Source: Sisyra terminalis (lineage: Eukaryota; Arthropoda; Insecta; Neuroptera; Sisyridae). Taken from it: a stretch of DNA of 64,000 bases. The notes beneath the pieces were generated by a model. That model was not told the DNA's origin, did no database searches, and saw nothing but the letters and a program-made list of their open reading frames with translations. The DNA lies in NCBI GenBank assembly GCA_958496175.1, contig OY292275.1:26947001-27011000 (forward strand). The letters run 5' to 3'. This document shows, one piece after another, positions 1 to 9,783 of this stretch. The stretch's first letter is position 1. Every line of letters begins with the position of its first letter. A program made the translations under genes and the position numbers.

Positions 1-1714
1 TTCTATTTTTGTTTAAAAGTACCCATTAATCAATAGTTTTCTTAATTTAGTTGAGAAAAAAGATATAGGCGATGAAATTGGCTTCTCTTTGTCTCTTTAT
101 TGGTCTTAATTTAATTTCATGGGTTTTTTTACAAGACCTTGGGGGGATAGTTATATTGAAATAAGTAAAATAACCGGTTGTCTTATTTCAGGGTGTTTGC
201 ACGTATGGAATGAATCGCATTCTGTGCAAGCTGGGGCTATGTGTAGGATAATGAAAATACTTTTTCATTTATTATAATTTTGGATGTTCTTAGAATAGGT
301 AGCTAATGTAGGAAAATAAAAATACAAGAAAAACAGGCAAATAAAAGGAAAAACCAGATCTCACCATGTTACAATAAAGAATGAGTCACTCGTTTTTTAT
401 GTTGAATACTGAACTAAGAATTTATAGTATTTTTACGAATTTTTTTTAGTTTTCTTTCTTTTTTTTTACTATTCGTGAAAGTGCTGAATACAGCTAGTTC
501 CTCTGTTTTTAGTCACAAATCTTTTGTTCACCAAAAAAGAGAGTATGATTTGAAATTATTTATTGCAACCTTTTGCAGTAGTAACAATTTAAAATACTTC
601 AATATTTTTTTAAAAAATGTGTCTATAATAGATGAATTATTAAACGACAATTAAAATGAAAAACTAAACGAGAAAAAGAAAATATATTTACAAAATAAAA
701 ACTCATAAAAGTTTTAGTGAAAATTTACTTAGATCACATTTTTGTTAACAATATCCAAATAAAATTTCCTAGCACAATAAGTTTAAATGGAGGAAAGTTC
801 AATCAATAATGTCAATTTATCTTGTAAAGTAGAATTTATGTTAAATGATTTTTTTATCGAACAAAAAATATTTTTGCTTTAATTGCTTTGTTTTTACATT
901 TAGAGCAATAAATTGTAAACTGTTGGTAATAATTTAAAATGTAACATCCAATTTGTGTTAGTTTATTTCTTACTATTTTACTATAGTCAGTAAAAACAAA
1001 TTTTCAAATAGAGGAAATCTCAAATAAGAAGTCTTAAAATAAAAATAATAGAACAGATTGTAATGGTCGATGTTATATTAAATTTTTTATTTACATTTGA
1101 CTATTGGAGAAGCAAAGCTAAAATTTCTCCGTAATAAACATACTAGATAACAACGATCAGCATAAGCTTCATATTATTGTAGTAATAATGTACATAGTTT
1201 TTAATAGCAGTTTTTTAAGTTTGACGAGTTTTCAATTACGAGAAGCTGTTTATCTTTGAAGACTTTATAGCATATGAAAATTTTATTTCACTACAACTTT
1301 ATGGGAAATCTCTCTTAATAAGTAAATCTTTTATGTGAACAAAGAAGAATAACTTTCGCCCTATTTTCATTTCGAAGTTATTATAAATTCAATTAAACGT
1401 TTAAATTATTATCAAAAGTTATTTATAATTTATGTTGAATATCTCAAGAAATAAGAACACATTATTGTAAGATTTCCGAGGAAATGAAATATTTTACTTA
1501 TTTAATATACGTATGTCTTCATAATATGAAAAATATATGAATTTCAAAAATTAAGAAGTTCAAAAGTTAGCATTAATTTTTGCCTTGATGATTAAAAACT
1601 TCAGGAAATACTTTTGAACTGCAGTCATTTAAATAACTTCAAAACAAAATCTTTTAAAAGTGTATAGTTATCGTACAAATAAATTGGCATCAACAAGAAA
1701 ATGCTTAAAAATCA
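1..1714. other. AT-rich sequence without recognisable feature
   Basis: I see only A/T-rich sequence with short homopolymer runs. There is no open frame of useful length, no RNA gene and no clear repeat boundary. Confidence 0.6.
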
Positions 1715-1722
1715 ACTTTATG

Positions 1723-1975
1723 CAGTGGCGGGATGAACCTTTTTACCACCCGGGGCCCACCGGAAATTTGCCGCCTTTTATTTTCATCATTAGTCAAGAA
1801 AATTGATAAAAAGTCAATTAACCTTTGAATTCTTTAATTATTCATAAATGTACTCTTCATATTTTTAACAAAGCATTTTTTTTATGAAATTGTCAATATC
1901 AACATGCCGCCTCATTTTCCTGTACAGCTCGTGGTTATGCCGTCTCTCCTCGACACCCACTACGCTACGCTATTG
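1723..1975. mobile_element. Short hAT-type MITE with 7/8 target duplication
   Basis: The left end begins CAGTGGCGGGATGAAC. The right end, read inward on the other strand, begins CAATAGCGTAGCGTAGTGGG, so the termini share a CAnTnGCG core. The flanks are actttatg (1715-1722) and actttgtg (1976-1983), matching at 7 of 8 bases, the target-site length of hAT transposons. The 253-bp interior is clearly less AT-rich than its surroundings, with GCCGCC/GCGG patches near both ends, and encodes nothing. It is a non-autonomous relic that would have needed transposase in trans. The family is inferred from terminus style and duplication length. Confidence 0.65.
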
Positions 1976-1983
1976 ACTTTGTG

Positions 1984-4900
1984 CATGGAAAATTCTTAAT
2001 TTGTTTAATTAATATTTGAGATTATATTTTGATTTATAAAAAAGAACTTATTTTTTTCTCATTACCATATTTAAAATATATACATTTTTGGTAGGAATAA
2101 ATTCCATGCTTTTATACCAGAAGATATATTTTAATGATCTTGGTTTGCTTATAAAATTTGTATCCATACTTTTTATTAAATTGAGGTAATGACCACTTTT
2201 TTTTTCAATATAGACAATACTAATTAATAAACGTGGAATACTTTTATGAGGAATGAACAATCGAATCTGGCTATGCGCAACTGAATCAGTTATTCTTAGT
2301 TTAGAACAGCAACTAGAATTATACATGTACCCTTCAAATAACACAATAATATTAAATTTTGACGTCAAATTTACCGCCACATTTGCGTTCTAGGCAATTT
2401 GATTTCCTTTCCGATTAACGGAAGGGAAACGAAGCAGGGAATTTTTCTGAAAGAAAAATAAGCCTGTAGGCCAGCACGAGTTTCCAAGTAAGCACACAGC
2501 GATTAATTGACTAATTGTTTTTAAGTTAATTGTTAATTATATTATTATGAAAATATGCTACTGTTGTTAAAATTGTTAACATTTAATTTAAAAGACAGTA
2601 TAAAAAGAATATAATTTATTAAAATTATTTGTCAAATAAACAGTTGCTATAAGAGTAAAGAAAACTATTAAAGAAATGAACAAAATAAAATGTAACGCAA
2701 TTTTGCAATGCTTCAGAATTTTTCTGATTTTACGTTTCTTTAATATATAATGTATTTTCCAGTTGATATAAAATGCCAACTCTCATCTCTGGGACATTCA
2801 TTTTTCCTCTGCACATTGTGGAAAATGCAGTTAAATTTGTACTGCTTTTATTTCTAGCTGTTTATATAATTAAACCATTAACTTAGGTTACTTAAAAACA
2901 AAAGTTTTTTTTTTAATTGTTCTGATTTAAAATTTGCAACCTTCATATGACACTCAGATCAATCAAATTTACAAAAAAAGCTGGCCATATGCTTTAAATC
3001 TTAATATTATTCAAGTGCTTGTATTTTTTGTAACGAATGGTCAATCCGTTATCTTGTTCAGATTATATAATTTGTGATCAATTAAGAGATCAAGATGATT
3101 TGCTAAACTATACATATGTTAGTAATAATTAAATATGAACAATTATTAGTGCACAAAAAATTGATAGAGAATGTAAAGCTTCAGTTAAATTCATAAACTA
3201 TTAATGTTATCAAGAGCCTTATGAAGATATAATTTTTAAAAAAAGTAAGAAATATATTGACTTAGAAGTTCTATTTATCCACAATATACTTGATGGTCAA
3301 AGATAGAGGATATGACAACATATAGATGACTAGAGACTATAGAAGGAAACTGTTCAGGAGCTATTGAGAGCATGTGTTCAACACTATTCATTCGCTATTG
3401 ATTCTTCAAAATATGCTGGCACTAAGTTAACTTTGAGTCGAATTTAATGCAAAAATATTTTGCAGAAATACTTTGTAGAATTTGTGTCCGGTGGATGTAA
3501 ATCCGTGAGCTTAAATTTTTTTTAAATGTTAACATGGGAGGAATTTTGTCATAGTCCAAGAGCCAGTAACACAAGTTTCATGAAGTGTTTGATGTACCGT
3601 GACATTTTGTAAGGCTAATATCTATGGGATGAGAAATAGGAATACCTACATTTGTCTAACCCAGCCCGGGACATCAGGTACCTACTGCGCATAATAGAAA
3701 GGTGTAATAAAATATAAGCCAAAAAAAGTGTTTGATTTACAGGCCAACAAACGTTAATCAAAAGTTTAGGTAATTTAAAATTAGAATTCAAGATGGCGGA
3801 TACTTTTAAGGGGGTTTACATATAATTAATTCGGGTTATTGAGATTCATTAAAAAAAGGATAGTCAAATATGAGTAGTCTCAATATCGACACACAGAGGA
3901 AAGTGTACTCGACCTGTTAAGAAAATTTATAACTCTTGGACTATTGACATTCAAATGGTTGAAAAATCACAGCCAAGGCTAGTTCTAAAAGAGTTAGTAG
4001 ATGTAGATCTCATGAAAAGTCAAGCCCCTAGGTTTTAATTCAGCAAACTGTTCAAAATCTTAAAAATTTCATGATAACATGTAAAAAAATAGAATTATGG
4101 AAAAGAAAATAATTATTTCAAAAATTTAGCAGTAATATTCAAAAATAATAAGAATTAAATGAAACTATATCTTAATCAAAAAACTATATTTATGGAGAAA
4201 ATCTAAAATCAATCCCTTTAATGTTTTGAGAAACAATAATTTGGCTACCTTATTGACAAATGAAAAGAAATATTCACATTTAAGTCAGATAATGGACATC
4301 ATTTTCCTTTTCAAAAATCTAAATTATACATGTGAAAGCTCTTAAAGATTATTTCCTCTAGGTAAGAGTATTTTAATATAGATATTTTACTTTTAATTCA
4401 CATAATGGTATGTTTTTAAAACCATTTCAGTCATATTTTGTAAATGAACCAATAGAACTAATGGATCAATTATCTGCAATGCAAACGACAACTGAAAGTT
4501 ACCTTATAATATTGATTGATTAATTGAGGAATGTATACTATGGTTGAATAATTAATTTAAGATTAAATTAAGAGATATAATCATTATTGAAAACCAATCC
4601 TTATTTTTATCTTGGTTAGGTATTACTTATGTGGGTGAATTGCTGCATTTCACAGATATTTAAATATAGTATAACAATCAAAGGAAGGTTATTCAGTTCT
4701 GTTTGTATTTATTGTTATTCAGATTGGAAAGGAAGTACATTACGTTTAAGTTGCATAAAGTGTCATTTATGAATAATTTCTTATTTGTGGTAGGGTGTGA
4801 GTTTAACAATATAAAAAAGAAGTTGAAAATAATGCATTTAATTATCATTTATCTTTATTTATTTGCAATAAGTAAAAAATACATGCAATAAGTAATAAAT

Positions 4901-5309
4901 AAAAATCAAAATATTAACGAAATGATTCAAACTATTCAACCTCAGCACATCCCACAAAACATTAATATAAAAATAATATCTTATTTTTTTGTCATACAAT
5001 ATCTATCTTTGAAATAAATTCCTAAAATTTCACATTAATGTCACTTCAAAAAACATTCCATTTCCCAAAGTGAATTAGTCATTTCTACATCTAATAATAA
5101 TAAAATCTTTTCTCCCAGAGATTTTTCGATTTTCTCAATTCTTTCCTGACGTTCGTCTATCTTTATGAGTCTTCGACGAAACGTGACCACGCCAACTTGA
5201 AGGTTTTTATTTGTTTTCTAACAATTGATTGAAATGCTTATGTCGTTATTGCTCATAAGTTCGATTTCTTTTCAACCAAAAAGCTTAACAGTCTATAATT
5301 TATCGAAAT
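1984..5309. other. AT-rich sequence; no supportable gene
   Basis: A minus-strand frame of about 110 codons (2048-2380) opens only with GTG, has no family signature, and is preceded by an in-frame TAG; I do not call it a gene. Around 3540-3830 the sequence is slightly less AT-rich (CCAGCCCGGGACATCAGG near 3661), but I could find no repeat ends. The rest is low-complexity A/T sequence. Confidence 0.5.
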
Positions 5310-5320
5310 ACAAGATTTAT

Positions 5321-5416
5321 ACATGTATTACCAATCGTAACATGTACATTATTTTAGTCATTAATGACCAAGATGTTAAACAGTGACTTTAAATAAAATA
5401 AAATAAAAAAAAAAAA
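5321..5416 (+). mobile_element. 5'-truncated I-type LINE 3' tail with 11-bp target duplication
   Basis: This 96-bp insertion is the extreme 3' end of a non-LTR retrotransposon. It holds a stretch of the form TTTTAGTCATTAATGACC followed by ACAGTGACTTTAAATAAAAT and an A-rich tail. The same tail closes the larger LINE ending near 19992, in the same order. The flanks carry a perfect 11-bp direct duplication, ACAAGATTTAT (5310-5320 and 5417-5427), as expected of target-primed reverse transcription. The copy keeps no coding sequence. The perfect duplication suggests it is younger than most elements here. Confidence 0.8.
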
Positions 5417-5427
5417 ACAAGATTTAT

Positions 5428-6192
5428 TAATTGAAATAAAAAAGAGAAACAAAAAACTATTGCTACAAAACCAATGTAAAGTCAATACAAAGTTCATTAC
5501 GATAGTCCTAAATTTTTAAAACCAAGTAATATAAAAATATTTACAAGAAAAAGGTCTATGGTTTTCAAGTGGAAAATCATAAATATACGTAGACGTTTTT
5601 GTGCAACCCCCTAGATACACTATGGATTTTTATGCTTATAAGACATTTTTTTAATTCTCTTTTTTTCTTTATGTCCTGTTCTTTTTTCTGCTGTGTATCA
5701 GTTATTAAAAAAATCCTTTGAAGTTATTTCCTTTAGTTTAAAAGGCAAGAAAATTTCAAACAATAACAAACCGTAGATAATTTTGTGTAATATATATATT
5801 ATCCAGAATTCCAAAAAATACTTTTTATATTGAAATGGAAACTACTCAAACTAAGTAAAATTATTGGTCATAGTTTTTGAGAATGAAAAATTAATATTTA
5901 TATTATAATTCATATAAAAAATATAATAATTAATAGAAAATGGATTTTTTAGAAGCATGACATTGTTTTTTTATTAAATTTAAGAAATATTCGCTTTTAT
6001 TGTAATTTTTAGTAGTTTAGTATATCAAAACAATAGCTAGAATTAAAAAATCAATAATATAAATATGGTTTGACATAGTGTTATGGTTGAAATTGCAAAG
6101 GTTCTTCAATATATTATTAAACTATTTAGTACCAAATTTTTGTTGTTTGGAAATTAAAAATTCGTAATTCGCATAAAAGCCAAACTTTTTAC
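5428..6192. other. AT-rich spacer
   Basis: I see A/T-rich sequence only, including a short alternating TA run near 5791. No frame or repeat boundary is supported. Confidence 0.6.
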
Positions 6193-6200
6193 TATAGTAC

Positions 6201-6466
6201 ACGGGTTGACAATTTCTAAAGTGAGGAGAACCAAACTTTCATAGAAACAGAACAACAAAGGAACAAGAGAGCCGCATTGTGACTATTGTAGATTTTTAGA
6301 AATAAAAAAAAATGCTTTATTTAAAAATTTAATAGGAACGATGTCCTTGTCTCTCTTTCTGGTTATCTTCACAATGTCTGACAAAAAGGTGAAATTGGAG
6401 TTTTTATCCGCGCAAACGTCTAAAAAACCAGCCGCATGCGGCTCACGAGTCACTCCTAACCACTTG
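6201..6466. mobile_element. hAT-type MITE with GAGCCGCATGCGGCT core
   Basis: The left end begins CACGGGTTGACAATTTC. The right end, read from the other strand, begins CAAGTGGTTAGGAGTGACTCG and continues into GAGCCGCATGCGGCT. This layout, a CA(G)nGGGTTGnCAA-type terminus followed by a GCGGCTCnnGAGCCGCA block, is familiar from many hAT families. A related block lies near 58948. The flanks ctatagta (6193-6200) and gtatagga (6466-6473) match at 6 of 8 if the boundary shifts by one base. A perfect 14-bp palindrome sits at 6430-6443. The minus-strand frame that crosses the element is not a gene. Confidence 0.55.
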
Positions 6467-6474
6467 TATAGGAT

Positions 6475-7441
6475 ATTCTTTAGGTTAAAGTTAAGATAGA
6501 AATTTTGAGTCATCTATGTATTTTTTTATAATTAATTATTATTTTTCTGTAATTTTGAATAAAAATTAATTAACAAGAATTAAAAATGTAGAAAATTAAA
6601 AAATAATTAATCTATTTTTCAAGAAAAGTGTAAAATAGTGCATCAGGACCAAGACCTAAAGATCATAACTGTGGATGCAAACGATACATCGATTATTTCA
6701 AACACCGATATACCGTTCATAAACATCAAGGTTTAACATAGATATTGAAACACAAAGCATTGATGTTAGTTAATAATTTAACACCTTAATGTAAATTATG
6801 ATACAATACTAACGGTAGGTTAAGTTAAATTATGATCTAGGACATCAGATTACAAACTGATCGAGTGTACAATTTTACGGTATCGTATATTATTATTTAA
6901 GAAATATTTTATAGAAATATATTTGAATGGTGGTAAAAACTATCGAAAAAAAATCGATATATTGTTCATAAATTTCTACGATTTTAATATCAATGTTTCA
7001 CTTTTTAAGATATTGATGCTCTAATATCCATGTTTTTATGAGCAATATTGCATCCATAATCATAACTGATGAATTGACAACCTCATTTTTTGAAATTGTT
7101 TATAAATAGAAGCAAATAATTAAAATATTTTAAATGTAAGTACTGTGAGCAAGTATTTCCAACATCTACTTTTTTGGTGATTTTAGGCATAACTAGTTTG
7201 TTCTAGTTTCTAAAAGTGTCAAAATCTTGCAGTTTCATTTTTTGTTTTATTTCTAATTTAATTTACGATTTTTGTGTTACTTCAATTCTATTACCATACA
7301 ATTTCTCTTTTGTCACTAAATTTTAATTTCGGTCCGATTTGTTCGCGGATTAGATGATGTCGCCAGATTTTCTAAGCGTTTCTAAAAGCAACGACAAACT
7401 TATTTGGCCGAAAATCGGGTTTAACCGATAACGTATGGAGA
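6475..7441. other. AT-rich spacer
   Basis: Nothing is recognised up to about 7320. From 7320 to 7440 the sequence is somewhat GC-richer (TCGGTCCGATTTGTTCGCGG) and leads into the tRNA-like segment. It may be part of the same repeat, but its left edge is not visible. Confidence 0.5.
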
Positions 7442-7500
7442 TGGCCTAGATGGTAAAGGCTCCGATTCTGAAGCAAATGTTTATCTCTTGGTTAGGCTAT
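7442..7500 (+). repeat. tRNA-like SINE head (degenerate pol III promoter)
   Basis: TGGCCTAGATGG (7442-7453) matches the box A consensus of tRNA genes (TRGCnnAGnnGG) and is followed by TAAAGGC, as in a D arm. The box B position, about 47 bases downstream (7490-7500), reads GGTTAGGCTAT, a decayed GGTTCGAnTCC. The 59-base span from the start of box A to the end of box B is close to that of a tRNA. The acceptor arm does not pair, so this is not a functional tRNA. It is best read as the head of an old tRNA-derived SINE, on one good box only. Confidence 0.4.
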
Positions 7501-7505
7501 AGTTA

Positions 7506-8168
7506 CATTTCAAAATGCTTTTACCCCAAGCGCTACCATTAAATACCAATCTAATAAATCTAATCTAATAAATGAAATCTGTCATTGAAACTTAGTTTAA
7601 CCTTTGTGGTTCCAAAAAAAATCTTTTAAATAATTGTGCTGTATTTAACATAACATTTGTTTAAAACGCGAAATCATATAAGTTTTGATGAGTTATATTT
7701 TGGTTTCAGCTCATTCAAAATCTTCCAGGTTCATAAGTCTAAGTTCCATTTCCTGCTCCGGTTTCCAAGCTTTGTTGTAAGTATGTTTATTCAGAATTTA
7801 TCTTTTCACCGTTTTTTAGTACATTGGCGATTATTAAGTTTTATTTTTACCTATAACATGTTTGTTTTCTGATGTAAACTAGGCTTTTGCATCATTAATT
7901 CGTCTTTTGAATTGATGTTCATAATAAAAAAGCTCGATACCCAATTATTTATTTTAATACAGCTTTAAGGCACTAACGCGTAGTATTGATCAGTTACTTT
8001 GATAGTTTAAGATAACTAATTGGTAAACATTTGTTTTGTGTAAAGCTTTTTTTTTTCAATGTGCCTTCTCCAAAGACCGTTGTAAAATGAAACTAGGTAG
8101 AAAGGAAAAACAAATTTCGACATAATAATTATAATAAAGTATTTTTTCTAATAATATTCACTTGTTTT
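7506..8168. other. AT-rich spacer
   Basis: The AATCTAATAAATCTAATCTAATAAATG stretch at about 7549-7575 is a short imperfect repeat. The 71-codon plus frame at 7657-7872 has no recognisable motif and opens in A/T-rich sequence. Nothing else is supported. Confidence 0.5.
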
Positions 8169-8544
8169 TAATTATATTCACGATTAAGTCCATGAGACCT
8201 GATCCTAGGGCGACATGGTTTTAGGGGCGGCTAAATTTAAAAGGCGAAAAAATGTTGGGACCTTTTAAATTCAAAAATTGATTTGAAACAGTTTTGCTAT
8301 GATTGTTTGGAACATCTTCATAAATATATAATATAAAAGTTTTTTATTTAATCAACTTTTATATATAAAAGGACTGCTGTTTTGGGCACATTCAGAACAA
8401 ATTCTAAATCCCCATAATGGTCATATTTTAGGAACTGCAACTTGTAGCTAAATTCAATTCATTTTTGTCAGAATATTTTAAACCCTATGCGAACCCTAGT
8501 AGTTCATACATTTTTAAAACAATTTAGTATGCTGATGATTTATG

Positions 8545-8929
8545 GTGCATTTTCATGCAGTCGTTAATCGCTGGTTTCTAGCGAAAAATGAGGTCACGTT
8601 ACTAAAATGCTAGAAGCGCGCATTCTGAAAAAAGTAGCGATAAAGATAAATTATTTTTAGCTATTTTGCTGGATTCTACCGATTCAATCAGCATGTCATA
8701 TTCATCAAATATGATTTTCTATATTTATACATTTCCAAAAAGAGTTCATGGTTGGTACATTTGTTATTCATAAGCTGAATGTTTACAAACAATAAAGTGA
8801 TTGTATCGGTTCATTCACATTTGAAACAGAGTTTCATTTCGCTCAAATTTTGGTATACATATTACATTTTAGCCCCGTGACCATATTTTTCGCTAGAAAC
8901 TAGCGAATAGCGACTGCATGTAAATACAC
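8545..8929. mobile_element. Foldback MITE with about 65-bp terminal inverted repeats
   Basis: The left arm runs from GTGCATTTTCATGCAGTCG through TCTAGCGAAAAATGAGGTCACG to ACTAAAATG. Read from the opposite strand, the right end gives GTGTATTTACATGCAGTCG, TCTAGCGAAAAATATGGTCACG and GCTAAAATG in the same order. The arms are about 65 bases long and agree at most positions; the interior is non-coding. I could not find a convincing target duplication, so the superfamily is open. It lies within the composite element at 8177-9775 and is presumably younger. Confidence 0.75.
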
Positions 8930-9365
8930 TTTTAAAAGAAAACTTAGCAATTGATTTCATTCGCTTACATTATTTACTTACAGATTCATTAGTAAGTATT
9001 GAAAATATATCTTCAAATTGAGAAACTCATTGTTAACATTGCTCTAAGAAAATTTGTTGGGCTCCCGTGACAAACTGTACAGGATAATGCGGGTGAAAAG
9101 TTACTAATGTGCAAAAAGCGATTACGATGATACTCGATGTATTTGCCAGAACTAAAGCTAGGATGAAGAAGGAAATATTATCTAATATTAATATTATAGT
9201 GATAGTTGAAAAATGGTTAGAAAAATGTTATTGAAATTTATAAGTTAAATGTATATTTATATTTCAAAAATTAAATATTCATTCATAAGAAGGAAGATAA
9301 AAATTAGTTAATCACAACATAATTTCAATATTTGAAAATTACAGGTTGAAAATCACCTTATAGAG

Positions 9366-9706
9366 CAGGGGTGGGCAAACTTAATACTGGTATGATCGAA
9401 AACAATTTTTCTTATATATACGTGATCGACTATGCAAAATGGGTTTAATTAAAATCAAATACAAATTTTATGCAAAAAAGAGGAAATGGAATGGGGTATT
9501 AGAAGCACTATTTGGGAATCGGTAATATCCATTGCAGAATAAATGCGTGTTCAGTTTTAAATTCTAGTCTTATTGTCTGATAAATATTTTGCGTACATTT
9601 TTAACTAAAAGATTTGAAATTTAGCCAAAAAAAATATTTAAAATGCCTCGATTGTCAATCTGTTCGCCTGTTGACCTGTATGCGATCGATCATTTGCCCA
9701 CCTCTG
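9366..9706. mobile_element. hAT-type MITE with perfect 8-bp target duplication
   Basis: The left terminus is CAGGGGTGGGCAAAC. The right terminus, read inward, is CAGAGGTGGGCAAATGATCG. Both are flanked by the identical octamer ttatagag (9358-9365 and 9707-9714). Inverted CAGnGGTGGGCAAA ends with an 8-bp duplication are typical of hAT elements. The 341-bp interior has GATCGA-type words near both ends (TATGATCGAAAAC left, GCGATCGATC right) and no transposase. Of the MITEs here this has the cleanest boundaries. It is nested within the 8177-9775 element. Confidence 0.88.
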
Positions 9707-9783
9707 TTATAGAGTGACAAGGGCGGCATATTGAATGGGGCCTAGGGCGGCATCGGACCTAAGTCTGCCACACTGTAATTATA

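Larger units (their letters stand above)
8177..9775. mobile_element. Probable composite DNA element holding two nested MITEs
   Basis: The right end, read inward, is CAGTGTGGCAGACTTAGGTC followed by CGATGCCGCCCTAGG, which looks like a DNA-transposon terminus. It is followed by taattata (9776-9783), and the identical octamer lies at 8169-8176. The left part carries CCTAGGGCGACAT (8204-8216), matching CCTAGGGCGGCAT (9741-9753) at 12 of 13 in direct orientation, and GGGGCGGCT (8224). Two other elements (8545-8929 and 9366-9706) lie inside. Without them the host element would be about 870 bp. The left terminus is poorly conserved and the duplicated octamer is all A/T, so the outer boundaries are tentative. 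No coding sequence remains. Confidence 0.4.

Noticed and set aside
2048..2380. 110-codon minus-strand frame
   Set aside because: It opens only at GTG, has no domain or Kozak support, and an in-frame stop lies just upstream; no independent evidence for coding.
7070..7105. CTGATGA...GAAA hammerhead-like spacing
   Set aside because: The intervening bases form no helix II and the context is plain A/T sequence; expected by chance.
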